From assembly GCA_008711295.1 (NCBI GenBank), contig VUYV01000069.1, positions 335,667 to 399,666 of the forward strand: a stretch of DNA of 64,000 nucleotides, in the 5' to 3' direction. The stretch comes from Anarhynchus alexandrinus. Lineage: Eukaryota > Chordata > Aves > Charadriiformes > Charadriidae. Below the pieces are notes generated by a model, which worked only from the letters and a program-made list of their open reading frames with translations, was not told the DNA's origin and did no database searches. Numbering within the stretch: position 1 is the stretch's first letter; each line of letters begins with the position of its first letter. Of the stretch, positions 26,301-38,892 are shown one piece after another. Position numbers and translations under genes: made by a program.

Positions 26301-27340
26301 TGAAACAGCAACGCCAAGTCTGAACTCAGGTATAAGGAGTTAGGAAGAAAGACAATAGAAAGAGTGAAAAAACTCTTGCGGAGCCACACGGATGGAGACA
26401 AATGAAATCCGATTAAGGATGCCTCTTTTTCTTCTATTTTGATGTCCCGTGGAAAAGAAATTAGCATAGCAAATCCTGCTTTATCTCTGAACGAAATTTC
26501 AGATCCTCAGTCTGAAATATGCTCTTTCCTCTTGGAACAAAAAGTCAAACCCCAGAGCTTGTCAGCTTCAGGGGGCAGATTTGTCACGCATCAGCAGTTT
26601 CAGGGGGTGGTTGCCTGCCTGGCCGTTGCTGCCTGACCGCAGGGACACCTCTGCCACCCAGCCTCTGCTGGGCTGCTGCCTCCCCTGCGCTCTGCAGCAT
26701 GCCAGGACTTTTAGTTCTCCTGTGCCCTCTGGACAGGTGCATTAAAAACACTTTTTGAATATAGTTTCCTAAAATAGTCGGAGGACAACGTACAGTAGAC
26801 GAAAAGTGTTCAGGCACATCACAATCAAAGCATGGTGCCAATTAAAATGAAGTGCTTAACTAGTGTTTGGCAGAGAAACCATCTGAAAACCTATAAACAC
26901 CAAAATCACTTAAAAGAAACCTTCGGGTGGGAAGCAGGAATTTGAGAGGCATGGGTCTCATTGACTTTGCCAAGATTGAAGCAGTTAAAAACCCTGGTGT
27001 GTTCTGAAGATGAACTCCTCAGTGCCCTTCTTCACCAATAAGTATTAATAGATGAAATAGTAGCAACACCAGTGCAATTCACCTGGGATGAAAATCCTTC
27101 CCAGTTAAACTTTCACACAGTGAAAACACTATCTCCCTGAAGTTTTGCATTTTGGATTTCAAATACGCTCCTCTTGAAATACACAACCGAGCTCCCTAGT
27201 GTATTTTGGTTGTCAATATCAGTCATAAATAAAGATAAGGCAGACTCTAGAATAGAGAAATATGATGAGAAATGAAACAGAAATCTCCTGCTCAAAGAAT
27301 CTCTGCTTTGTAATTCTCCACTGATGTTCTCTCCAGTCCT

Positions 27341-27404
27341 AGGGCTGGGAAAAGGATGATCCTTAAAGGTCCTTTCCAACCCAAACCATTCTGTCATTCC
27401 GTGA
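27341..27404 (+). mobile_element. Very short CR1 3' relic
   Basis: The sequence AGGGCTGGGAAAAGGATGAT, followed by CCTTAAAGGTCCTTTCCAAC and CCAAACCATTCTGTCATTCC, matches the last 60-odd bases of CR1 (GGTTGGACTAGATGATC...AAGGTCCCTTCCAACCC...ATTCTATG). Several substitutions are present, including in the terminal octamers. It is a decayed, extremely 5'-truncated copy. Confidence 0.85.
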
Positions 27405-28553
27405 TTTATCTGAATGTATTTACTTACTAGGAAATGTCCACCCTGCTTTGTCCAACAGTGCAGCGAGTGCCCTTGGTACCCTTATACTTTACCAAAAGCA
27501 AATGATGCTATTTCTTTAAAATAACAATAAAACAAAATTATATCCTTGCACGATAGGTATTTTAGGAGATACTGTTCGTAGCCCTCTGTCTCAAAAAGGT
27601 CAAGGCCACTTGCCCAACCTCTGTCAGCTCCTCCAGTAAGGCAGATCCTGTACTTACATTTGTAAGAGTTTAAAGATGCCCACAGACAGACACATACCTT
27701 CCCTGTGCCCCCGCACCTACCCATCCACTTGGCCACTCAGATTCTGCTGTAATACAAAAAAGGATAAACCTAATCTCATATACTCCAGAGCCAATTTCAG
27801 TGCTACCGAATCATTTAACCTCAAAAGGAAAACAATAGGCTTCAGGCCAGGTAGGCATCTCCTGTGGCTAAATCTGTCCACGTTTCTACTTGTCCATAAG
27901 TCGTCAGCCCCCACATTTTCAACTCGTTGTCTTCAGAGAGGAGAGAAAGATGCTCTTATTTACCACAGGGGAGGAAGTGACATCTGTGAAAAATGAATTT
28001 ACTTATCGGGCTTCAAACTACAGGCGGTGTGTATGCGAGCGTGTACACTGGAGGGAAAAGCAGCACATTTCCAACACTCACTTGTGTTTCATTTTAACAG
28101 AATTACACTTCTCACCTTATAAAACAGAATGATCTTTTAATAGAAGGGGAAATATTTAACCTTCTCAAAGTCAATGCTTATTCTCTTCTCTGTGATTGCT
28201 CCTGTAGAGAAATGGAACAAATCACAAGGAAAAAAAAAAAAACCTAAAAAAAAATCAAGGAGAATAACAGATTGGGGGTGGTGGTGGTGTTTTTTCTGCA
28301 AGACCTTCACATCTAGTCTGAATCTCTTTCATTTCTATTCAGTTCTTGTGCAGGACACTAGGATTATATGTATCAACTTAATTCAGTGATAAGAAAATCC
28401 TTACTATAAATCCTACCATGTGGGACAAATCTGTCAAGATCTTGATTATCAAAACAAATGAACAGACAGTAAAATGTGACATACATAGCATACACTTTAC
28501 ATGATAAATTAGCCGTCGCACAACTGACAGACATACTGTAACGGGATGTTAAG

Positions 28554-28567
28554 GTTGCTATGGCAAA
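28554..28567 (+). promoter_or_regulatory. RFX X-box-like site
   Basis: GTTGCTATGGCAAA matches the RFX consensus GTTGCYATGGCAAC at 13 of 14 positions, allowing Y at position 6. The final C is replaced by A. It is an isolated motif in AT-rich sequence. Confidence 0.4.
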
Positions 28568-31500
28568 CAATGCCTTTCCTCCCCCAGCTCCTGCATCTCA
28601 AGTTTTCTGAGAGGGTCATTGACTTCTAGCAAAAGACAACAAATTTTCTATGGTTAAACACTACCTGCCTGTCATAGGCACATTTCTCTGTCCCACACTG
28701 GTCTTCTTCAAAAGTTACTGCCTTCAGGAGTGACTTTGCCGTGTCACTGGAGTGGCCAGCCACAAGCCGTAAGGTTGTTCTCTTCCCCTTCAGCAGACGT
28801 GTTAGGGATTTACTGTAATGCTTCAGGGATCCAAATAGTGATGGTCAAATAAATTAGGAAATTAGGAAATTATCATGCAGTGAGCAACAACATTGTGAGC
28901 TCAGGGAAAATGACAGAGTCCTGTCTCAAGCTAGAAATGTGAATTAAAAATTCAAGTATTTTAGCTACCCAAAAGTTTGGATGTTACGCATCCCTCAGAA
29001 CTGGGTTCTCGTGTAAGAACAGAGTTTCTTAGGAAACATTCCCACTTTTGGTTGGAATAAAAATCGTGGGAAAATGATTTCAGCATACATCTCATCCAAA
29101 CTGGTGTTTGGAACTGCTAAGGCAGAAAATCAGTGACACATTTAAAGAAATGGAGCAAACCCCAATGAGAACTTAGTACAGCATCCTGAACAGCTATTTC
29201 TGTCAACAAGACGTAAGCCTGCACCCACGAGCTCTCCTGAACAAAGACCAAAACACTAGAGAGAGTAAAAGGTGTGGGTACATTCCTGACGCAAGGTATT
29301 CAGAACCTAAATCAGGATGGGCTCATCCTTGCCGCAAAAAATTACACAAGTCTTATACAGTAAGCCTGACCACTGATTACTCCTCCTGGAAACCTGTCAG
29401 AAAGTCAAATTAAATTAGCTTCTCCTGGCTTTCTTAGCAAAACTCATGAACACAGCTGGGTTCTTATTGACCTCAAAGGAAAAGGACCACAAACTCTCCT
29501 TTAGCTGTTAATTCCTCTGATTACAGCGTGTCTTCTTTCTTTTAAGATATGAGCGAGATGCATATTGATCACCAGGTGACAGGGTACAGACACAACTATG
29601 ACCACATCAAAATCACCAAGTGAAACGATCAGGTTTCGGTATATCCAGGAGGGAATGCAGAAGGCGCTTGTGCCATCTTTCTACTTCATACTGTAGTTCA
29701 TCAAATAAGCATTTCACTAAAAGTCACAATTCAACTGATAAAATCAATAATTTAGCTGCTTTTCTGAATACATGCTATCCTAACGGCGAGTTAAGTGATA
29801 AAGTAAGGATGAGAAGCAAAGATCTTAAAAAAACGCCACCCTTAGCTAGTTTGTCTAAACTCTCTTTATACTATTGGTGAAGAGGAGACCAATTTATATA
29901 AAGGTCTATTTTCTGTTTGACTCCAGATGCAAGCAGAAGAGCGAACAATTCTGAGCAAGTAAAACAGATTATTTTAAAATCATGAAATTTAACTTGTACA
30001 AATAAAAATCTACACGTCACTAAACTATTTATGTAACAACAGAAGTCAAGTTTCATACAGAATTTTTCATACAGAGGTATCAAAGTACCACACAAAGTCA
30101 GGTAATGCTATCACCATTTTACAAATGTGCAAATAACACAGAAACGTAGCAACGCATAATATTGAAATACAACAACTAACTTCCAAAATTCAGTACCAGT
30201 GTAGAAAGCACCAAGGAGCTCTGTGGTGAGGGAGCTACCCAGCCCCAAGCAGGTGATGGCAGAGCAGTAACACACCAGTGGACGGCATCTAATGAATTTC
30301 AGCAATTGTTTGGGATAAGAAAAACATTTTGAGATCTTTCTACACCTTGCAAAGTAAAAAAAATAGTATGACATTAAACCCAATTTTAGACAAAAAAACT
30401 CTTTGAAGGTAGCTCTTACAAGAAACTGCAGAGAACACATACATCAAAATTGGTACTAGCTTCCAGCTGGCAACGCAAACCTATGCAGTTTTATCTCTTT
30501 CTCCTCTCCTTCCTCTACTGGATGGTGAGATTTTACTTTTGCATATCCTGCTCCATATTTTCTTGTTTCCTATGCCCAGCTTAAAATCTGTGTCCCACTA
30601 TAATTCTGCATCTCTTTCCCCATTTATCCACTGATGGCTCCAAACAGGCCCCCACTGCTGTTCACTGCTTTCGTCCATCACATCCTGCTCCTTCCCAGCT
30701 CTTCTCTACTTTATTCCCCTTCACCTTTGGCTTCAGAATTTCCCCAGCGTTCTCCCTCCTGTGCATCCTCCCAGGAGCTGAACTCCACCACAACCCTTCT
30801 GGCTGGGCAGGAGGCCATGGAGAAGACCTCCTCGGACTGCGCCCAGCGGTGGGTAGATGGGAGAACCTGCCAAAGCCTGGGAAGCAGGCTGGGATCAGCC
30901 GCGCCGGCAGGGGCTGCTCCCCAGGACAGTCCCAGCTCTGGTGTTACACCAAGCAACAGCTGCATGCCTGCTTTCCTGCACACAGCAAAATAAACCAGGA
31001 TGCCTGGGTCGCAGGTTTAATTGATTTTATTTTTGTCGTTCACCCTGCTTCAGAAGTCAGCCTGATCAATGCTATTTCACACTCTCCAGTGCAAGCTTTA
31101 CTGATCTAACCCCTGACTAAAAATAGATTCATCAAAGCAGCACCATGGGAGGCAATATTTATCCCCTGCAACACACAGGGAATGTCACGTTACAACTTCC
31201 TCCTGGCTTTCCTCTTCTATTAGGAGCAGCGGGGAAGGAGGAGAGGGAAGGAGGACTCGCACGGCTGAAGCGAGCGCCGGCACTGGAAACTGATGTTGTG
31301 TATTTATCCACTCGCATTAAGTACGGAAGAGGCAGTCACAGTTCGTGCTCCCTCGGCGCTCTTGCAAATTCTTATCCTTTCCATCTTCCAGTGGGTGACA
31401 GAAAATAGCAGTTACTGACAAATGCTGGGGGAAAGCACAAGACCTAACCAATAAATAATAAATGCATCCATATCTCTACAACTCCTTACTTCAAGTCCAG

Positions 31501-33942
31501 ACAAAGTAAATATGAGAATCCCCAAAGGAGGTCATGGAAGCTGCCAATTCCATTCATAAAGGCGAATAAATGAACTTTCGTACTGCTTCCTTGCATTTCT
31601 TTAATAATCTGAATAAAAACTGCTAACTAATAACACAGCAGAACACGTTCATTTGCTCGCACAGGACAGCCTTTCCCTTGCCAAACGCACCGGTGTGAAG
31701 GGAGGTAACCGGAGCGGCCGTGGGAGCATTGCCGTGGCAGTGCACACACAGAGGGGGTACCTAGCAGCCGTGCACATGAAGAAGTAAGGCTTTGTCATTT
31801 TGTCACACAGGTGGGAAGATTACTTCCTACACAAAACTGACAGCTACAAGGATTGCTACGCGGATATGGTGTGAAAAGTTACTTGTGCCACTTCAAGCAC
31901 TTCCTTGTTTCCTCTTGGGCCACCTGCTCTTATTCCTTCTTAGCTTGTTATCTTGATGCACTTTTCTTGAGGACAGTTTCTCAGTTCTCTTCAATGGTGG
32001 GTCTATTGCTAAACCCTTTGGTGCCTTCTCTAAACCCTCTGGATTGGTTTTCTATATGGAATCAAAAAATCCCCCTGGAAGGCTGAGCCACATCACAGAT
32101 TGACTATTGTCAATCCTGCCTGCTATTGATTGAATATTTCCATTTTGAGTAGTTTTGCTGAGATTACGTATTTTTAATTACTTCCCATTCAAGATGCACA
32201 CCTTCCCCACCAGAGACTCAGACATTAAAAGCTCATCTGTCACTCTCTCCTCTCATTGCCGCTGCTCCCACAGCCCTCTCTTAACATGTCCAATTTAATT
32301 CTTCCACTTGTACCTCTCTACTGATATTTATGAAGCTTTATAATTTGGGGATAACTGTTCCATTCTTCTATGCCAAACTTCTGGGATCTCATTCATACAT
32401 CTCCTTAAATCTACGTCCTTCATCAGGTCCCTCACAATGAGATCTCAACTCCTCCTCTGCCTGAACTGAGTTCTGGGTTTCTCCACAGCTGGGCTATGAC
32501 ATCTTCAACTCTGTCCCCCTCCTGAACCTCTGTCTTCTTCTCTGAACACAGTATGTTGGAGAACATCAAAAGAAAAGGTTTCTTCTCCCACTTTCAAACA
32601 GATCTATTCCAGGAAATTACTTTTCTAAACCTGATATAATACAGGAATCCAAGCCACTCTAAACTAGAGGTGGACGAATGAAATACACCTTGCTTCTGAG
32701 GCTTAACTAAAACAACTCAGAGCCAGGAATTAGGACCTGCACGTATTTCTGCTGATTTGAACAACTGAAAACATTTTAGGCAGAAAGCACACACTGAGAC
32801 TGTAATTGGATGTGCTGTAATCAAACAAGTGCTCAAAAGCTGCAGAAGCAAATGCTTACCTCAAAAAACCACAGCAGGGCATCAAATAACGAAGAGCTTG
32901 AAGTCACCACCCTGGAAGCTCTCAGTTTGACCTCTGGGTACAAAACAAGAAGGACCGCGATGCCTTCCCATTTCCCATACTAATGCCTAAGGTATCACTT
33001 CACATGACTGCTGACTACTACATTTGCAGAGTGAACCACGAATTTCCCATCAAAAGGCATGTCCTCTTTGCAGAAAACCATAAAACCTGACCTGAGTATT
33101 CACCACATTCCCCAGCACAAACAAGACGTCTGCTTCCAAAGCTTCGGCCCATGGCCCTGCGTGTGTCTGCCCTGCACTGCCTGCTAATTGGACCTAAAAC
33201 GTGCTGAAACAGTCAGCTGGAAAAAAGCCGCCTTATCTTTGTGCTCCAAAAGAATTTTTAAAAGGAAAAGGAAACTCCTGTTGCGAATCATGAGAATAAG
33301 CATCTTTCAAATACTGTTAATAGAGTGATAAGAATTACCTTTTCTTCATGGCTGTAATACCCCAATCAACAAGGACTCCTCCTCTCTCCCCAAGCCTCAA
33401 ATTTAACATGTTTTTTACTTACAGTATTACTTTCCAGAGATACATATTAGCGCATTTTTTCAAAACAAATGAACATTGCCAAAGTAATTACTAAACACAT
33501 CTTTCCCTGCATAGCCAACCAGGGGCTCAGTTCTGAAAACTTGTGCTATTAATAAATGACACACTGCAGTAAACTAATTGTATGTAAAGTCAACGGGTGC
33601 GTGTTTAAGAATTTTAATTACTGTTCCGTGATTGCTTTATATTCAATACATAACATGCAGGTAACACAGCCTTTATGATGATAAGCAGTTTAATTAGAAA
33701 GCCAAGATAAGAAAAAAATGCCTTTAAGTTACTGAATTTGTTCATGCTGGCCATGCGATAACTCGAGCACATAGTTTCCCTCGGTATTTTAAAATGTGAA
33801 ATGCTAATTCTACCTAAACCTTTGTTTCCTCTCACTATAACAACTCCTCTCTATGCCATTTGCCTCTCTCTCTTATGGGTGTCAACAGCACAGTTTAATT
33901 AGATCGTGAACCTCAACCCGTCTTTGATCTTTGAGTGGGTCC

Positions 33943-34036
33943 ACGCAAGCGAGCGGTGCCCCACGCTCCGTGGCCGGCGCGAGCCTCCCAGCGAGCCCAG
34001 ACAAGCCTGGGCTGCGCGCTGGCAGCGGCGCGCTTA
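33943..34036. other. Short CpG-dense island
   Basis: About 94 bp holds some 14 CpG dinucleotides at roughly 75% GC, so CpG is not depleted, unlike most of the window. Such sequence is normally kept CpG-rich by lack of germline methylation, which points to protein occupancy or promoter activity. It is shorter than the standard CpG-island length threshold. Confidence 0.7.
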
Positions 34037-34166
34037 CCCTTTCAGCAAACTGTCTCGGAGGATGGCCATTGATTTCCTAGTTATTATGAACATGAAATTA
34101 TTGAATGACAGATGATAGAGTGTTAGGTCCTACAAGTATTTTCCCAAATGGGTTATCTAGCCCGGC

Positions 34167-34180
34167 GTTGCCGTAGCAAC
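34167..34180. promoter_or_regulatory. RFX X-box
   Basis: GTTGCCGTAGCAAC fits the X-box rule GTNRCC-N(0-3)-RGYAAC exactly: half-sites GTTGCC and AGCAAC with a 2-nt spacer. RFX winged-helix factors bind this as dimers and control ciliary and neural genes. The match is complete, so binding is likely if the chromatin is open. The target gene is unknown. Confidence 0.65.
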
Positions 34181-36911
34181 GAGGCTGTTTGACAGCGCTT
34201 ATGACAAAGAAGTCTTTGCTCAGAATTCAGCTACAAAATAGCTCCTTGCTTCCTACCTTATCCTCCCTGGCCCTGTCCGGCATCTCCTCAACGCCTCCCT
34301 GGCCCGTGCCTTCAGCCAGCGGCTCCAACACCAACTAGGGTATGGCACCGCCGCCAGCCATCAGTCCTCCAGGAGAGCACCCTGCCCCTGACAGGGCACG
34401 ACGCTTTTGCCCAAGATAATGGTGATCCCCATAAGAAAAAGTAATAGGTCTGACAGCGCCGAATCCATGGGGAACACAAGTTCTGCATCAGGACACACAA
34501 CTGAAAGCCTAGGAGGAACCACGCTCACAAATCAGCCATTGTCTTGCGCAGCTAAAGGTTAAGTAATTTCTTGCCAACATGTCACATCTGTTGCAAGGAT
34601 ACAGTGAACTTCTCATTTATGCCTTTTTTCTTTTTTTTATAAGTTGTAATAAATTAGGGTTTAGTACAGAGTGGTTTCTTCATTCACAGGTAGCTTCGCA
34701 GTCCAAAGCATGGTTATGCTCACTCCTCCTTCCCCCAGAGCAGCCCACCTGCCCCTGCACCGTGGAGTCCTCCTTGCCAGGGAGAATTCACATGCAATGC
34801 TCTCTGTGGAGCACAGAACCACAACTCCACATCAAAACAACACAGCGGGGATGTTGCAAAGGCTTAGATCAAACAAAAAGCAAAGCACAGAAGAGAGTTA
34901 CACCTCTGGAATACCTGCTTAAGCTTTTCTTTCAATTATAGTCCTTCTTCACCTTCAAGTCATGACTCGTTTTTTTTGTAAGCCCTTTTTCTACTAGCAG
35001 GACATAACCTGAATAGCCTAAAATAAAACTCAGCTACCCACCTTCTCCAACTGCTGTCACATTTGCTCAACCTTTTGGATAATTCTAGAAAATACCTCTC
35101 TTTTGAGCTTCTGACTCCCAGAGAAAGCTGCTTTCAATCAAAACCAGAATTATATGTGAATCCAAAATTATGGGAAATAATAGGTTACCTCATCTAAACT
35201 GACTCATCCACATTTTAATTCACTGGTCAGTTTTCCAGAAAGATAATGACAGGAGAGGGAATTACTGAATGAGAGCTCGAGAAGCTCTAGCTGGTTGCAG
35301 GGAGGTACCACAAAGCTGCAGCCAGGAAGGTTCACGTGCCTGACTGTTGCTGCTCAGGTTGGTAACTGCTCTTCACCGTACACTCACCACCTTTTTTCAC
35401 CCTGCGCAGGCCACGATGAATTTTGCTTGTACCACGTTCCCACACCAAGTGGAGATGAGCAGCATCTCGGTTGCTATCATTTGAGTTGTGACATGTGGGT
35501 GGGAAAAGGCTTATGAAACATAACTGTATTTTCAACAGGGATCAAGTTATCATGGCTGAAGGTGGAAGAGTACACTGGGAAAGCTGGAAGAAGGCCTCTT
35601 TGTGAAAATATAAGTTAAAAATGTGCCCAAATACTCCCTGATATCTTTACCAAGTGAGAGACTTTTTTCCTCCAATCTCCAATAAAAATCTATCCCAAAA
35701 GGTGTGTTTTATGTCAAGACGGAAAAACACACCAAATAAAACTTTTTAAAGCACACAGCATTAATGGGGCCAAGTAATGACCAGATCCCCAGGAGAAATT
35801 GAGGACTAGGAATGGCGTGAGAAAATTGAGATAAGTTTCTGTGATGGAGCTTAAATGCTCGGTCTGTGCCAAGTATCTTGTTTCTGGCCAGAAATATCTT
35901 AGGTCTTAAAATATTTTTAAGTTCATTAAAAAAAAATATTCCTGGTATAGCCACATCTGCTCATAACAGCACTTTTATTGGACAGCTTCAATTAGAGTTG
36001 GCTCTTGATGAGCCTCATCTAGGCTGTGCTGCACGAAGCAATAAACAAGGCACTGAAAGCACATGGAGAGCTGCAGCTTCACGCTGCCACCAGCCCCCAC
36101 TGTCATATTTCCTCTCCTCTCATCCCCTCCTTCTAGCATAAGCAAAGCTGTAAATGTTTTAGGGCTGTGTGATAGTCCCTGAGAAAAACAGGGAGCATAT
36201 GTAGTGTATTTTCACACGGAAAAAAAAAAAATGGAAATCCTAATTTCTAAAGTGTGCCTTCTGTCCAAAGTATACCCTTGACGCTAACTCGGCTGTGATG
36301 CAAATCACTTTACACAGATTACTCAGCCATAGACGATACCAAGGTACCATCAGAAGGGTATTAGTCAACAATTTCTCATGAAGTCCAATTACATGTTTTC
36401 TATATAATTCCCTGACTACCCACTAAAATTTTGCTGATATTAGCCCATCCAAAAGGCATTTCAGGGACCCGGAGCACAGATAATATCCATTACAAAACCA
36501 TTCTGTGGTTTCTGTCAAATCTAAGTTAAATGCACAATAGGGACTGGAAAGCTGCTACAAAACTGCAGATTCAGGATCTATGCGAAACAAAGACACTATG
36601 TCAATACGCTCTTCTTTTTAAATGGAGAGACATTCGAATACGGGAAGACCAAGCTGAAAAGGATGCATCTAATGGCATAATACTGCATCACCTCTGAGCA
36701 CCACCGTGACGAAACTGTGAGGACCTGCCTGACCCATAGACATAATTGATCTATCTGCCTTTACTCAAATTTCTTACGCAAATACCAAACTGGTATCAAA
36801 TGCATGGAATTTTTAATTGGAAGAAAAGGCGACAAGATTTTAGCAAAATCCTCTCCCTTCACTCTTCCCGATGAGATTTTCAAAATGTGTCCCTTCTGAA
36901 GACATTTGAAT

Positions 36912-37080
36912 GGCGAGATGGTTCAAGGCACAGGTAATGGCTAGAAAGCCCTTCACCTGCAGGTCACAAGTTTGAATTCAACCCCAGTTGGTAGTGACTG
37001 AACGTTATTATGATGAGACAGCTGTTCAATGGTCTATCTGAAACAAGCTGGTAGTTTCAGTCCAGTTCCTAGTAGGCAGG
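36912..37080 (+). mobile_element. Possible tRNA-derived SINE or tRNA relic
   Basis: TGGTTCAAGGCA at 36919-36930 fits an RNA polymerase III A-box. AGTTTGAATTCAA at 36969-36981 resembles a B-box (GGTTCGANTCC) with a few changes. The spacing of about 50 bp is that of tRNA-derived promoters, and the intervening sequence ends in CACCTGCAGGTCACAAG, as in an anticodon-to-T-arm region. The cloverleaf is too degraded to call a tRNA gene. The 3' boundary is arbitrary, since no A-rich or LINE-like tail was recognised. Confidence 0.4.
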
Positions 37081-37473
37081 TGTTTGCATCATTAAAAACA
37101 CACCACTTCATTCAATAACCTTGTTGGCAGTGTCAGCAAAGAGGCCAAGGACAGAGCAGATGTGGGGGGGACTGGGAACGTTCTCCTGAATGAGAATCAA
37201 AAGAGCTTTGGCTACTTTAGGATTGATGTATAGTGATGAGTAACAGAGAGAAACACAAGCTATCTATGACTTAACTGAACTTGTTAACTTTGTTCTAGAC
37301 ATAAAATAGGAGTTCTCACCCTTACCATAAGCATTTCAGCCAACTATTTCTTAAAGATTTCAATTCTTCTTAAGAATTTCTTATTTCATATGAATTCTTA
37401 CATCATGAAAAAAATATCTGAAAGATTTCAAGGTGGAAGCAAGTCCCTGTAAAGACTTCAAAAGATCGATACT

Positions 37474-37494
37474 GGGCGGGGGGGAGGGGGAGGG
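37474..37494 (+). other. G-quadruplex candidate
   Basis: Four G-tracts (3, 7, 5 and 3 residues) are separated by single C or A residues. Very short loops favour a stable parallel quadruplex on the plus strand. Confidence 0.7.
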
Positions 37495-38864
37495 AACAAG
37501 AGCATTTGTTTTGGTTTTCTTACTGTCTTTACACATTGCCAAAAGAAAGGACTCAAACTTACTCAAAGAGTAAGAACTGTGAAGCCTTGGTATAAGCATA
37601 TTTCTTATTCATGGGATCTCCAGGGAAACAGCCATTGCTTTATTGATTTATGCTAAAAAATTGTCTAAGAGAGGACAGCATTAAACCAAAACTTAATATA
37701 ATGAATTGACCTAACTACTAGCTTTAACCGCAATCAGTGCAGGCACTTCATAGTCAGTATCCCAGAAAGCAGGGGATCAGCTCCAGTATTTTTAGCTACA
37801 ATTAAACAGAACTCTGGCAAGCTGCTCATCAGGGTATCCTGATGAAAAACGCTTCCAAGTACTTGCAGACTTTGTGACATTTGCCCTTTGGGTTCATGTG
37901 GCAGGGAGTATGCTGCTTCTGTCCTGATGAGCACTTCTGGGTTCAGCCATTCATGGGCCAAAGGAAGCATGAAGGGTGTTACTGGAGCTGGCTGGATACA
38001 CACCAACTCTCCCCGCTTGGCAAAGTTTTGGGGAGTAAGATTTTCAAGCATGTGAAAGAAAATAGTAATTTGATTATGCTCGTCCAAGTTAGCAGAGAAA
38101 AAAATGTACAGAGAACAGCTTTCAAAAGACAGATTTAGTGTGTTCCTGAAGCTGTAAGTGGAAAAAAAAATTACACTGCTATGTTGGGAAAATGGGTGCT
38201 AAGGAATATCCCTTTTTCGCTGCACTGAAAGTCACTTAAAGTGATCTCATTTGATGATGACACTGAAAAGTGAATGAAGAAAGTGAAAGGCTACTTCCCT
38301 CAAACCCTTCCATTTTAAAATCCCAATTCCAGTCCCAATACAGTGCAATACTGTACAGAGACACTTGTTTAAAGATAACACTAGTTAAGGTTACTGGGAT
38401 TGCTATGGGCAATCCCAGCAAGATTTAAAAACAAAAAGAATACATTTGCTCACCAGGCAGAATTTTCCTATAATACAAATAGCAAATTCAATCTGCTGTT
38501 AAAAAAATTACTCCATTCTAAAAGCAATTAAGAAGGGCATTTTCCCCCCAGCTTGACTTGTCAATCCTATTAGACCAAATTCTAATTAAGGGTGGAAAAG
38601 TGGCTATTTTATCTGCCAAATGAAAATAATTTAGTGCAAGTTAATGAGGACTGGCTTATAACTGATTAGTCATTTTGATTCTGGCTTGTTACAGTGGTAG
38701 AAATTACCTTCAAAAGATACAGTAGGATCAGCAGTCATTTTCACACATTTGATAAACAAACAGAGCTTTCCTTTGTGACCAAATTAGGCATGAAAATATC
38801 TGAAAACGGGAACAAGATAGGTGCAACAGCTTACAGCTAGCTTGGACAAATATACACTACTTTG

Positions 38865-38892
38865 AATAATAATAATAATAATAATAATAATA
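38865..38892. repeat. (AAT)n microsatellite
   Basis: About nine uninterrupted AAT units. It is likely polymorphic in length. Confidence 0.95.

Larger units (their letters stand above)
14646..27340. other. Unique noncoding stretch with regulatory-looking islands
   Basis: No gene recognised over 12.7 kb. It contains the candidate conserved elements at 16715-17215 and 18285-18470, a G-quadruplex candidate at 16417-16446 and an A18 run at 17821-17838. It also holds an inverted repeat at 20863-20941, an A/C-rich run at about 20437-20461 and a GC-rich, CpG-poor patch at 26095-26300. All open frames are short, and several are opposite-strand pairs in GC-rich DNA. Confidence 0.55.
33900..34215. promoter_or_regulatory. 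Candidate regulatory element: CpG island core, TCF, PBX/MEIS and X-box
   Basis: Within 300 bp, in order, are four recognisable signals. A TCF/LEF-type CTTTGATCT lies at 33922-33930. A CpG-dense core spans 33943-34036. A PBX-MEIS-like TGAATGACAG lies at 34102-34111 (one mismatch to TGATTGACAG). A palindromic RFX X-box lies at 34167-34180. The 69-codon open frame through the CpG core shows no protein family. This combination suggests an enhancer or an unannotated promoter. No TATA box or exon could be assigned. Confidence 0.4.
27405..36911. other. Unique noncoding stretch with an X-box island
   Basis: No gene recognised. It holds an RFX-like site at 28554-28567, the CpG-dense island and X-box at 33943-34180, and a pyrimidine-rich stretch at about 32215-32560 with no clear identity. 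The 119-codon frame at 30634-30993 lies in locally GC-rich DNA, is overlapped by a minus-strand frame and shows no domain. Confidence 0.55.

Noticed and set aside
26060..26467. 135-codon minus-strand frame in the GC-rich patch
   Set aside because: Several frames on both strands are open at once, which is the signature of GC-rich composition and not of coding.
30634..30993. 119-codon frame as a gene
   Set aside because: Composition-driven: overlapping frames exist on both strands and the translation is Ser/Pro/Leu-rich without a recognisable motif.
32215..32560. Pyrimidine-rich stretch as an old LINE fragment
   Set aside because: The strand asymmetry is real, but I could not match it to any element.
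36912..36985. Functional tRNA gene
   Set aside because: The B-box is altered and the acceptor and anticodon arms do not pair well by eye, so it is at best a SINE or relic.
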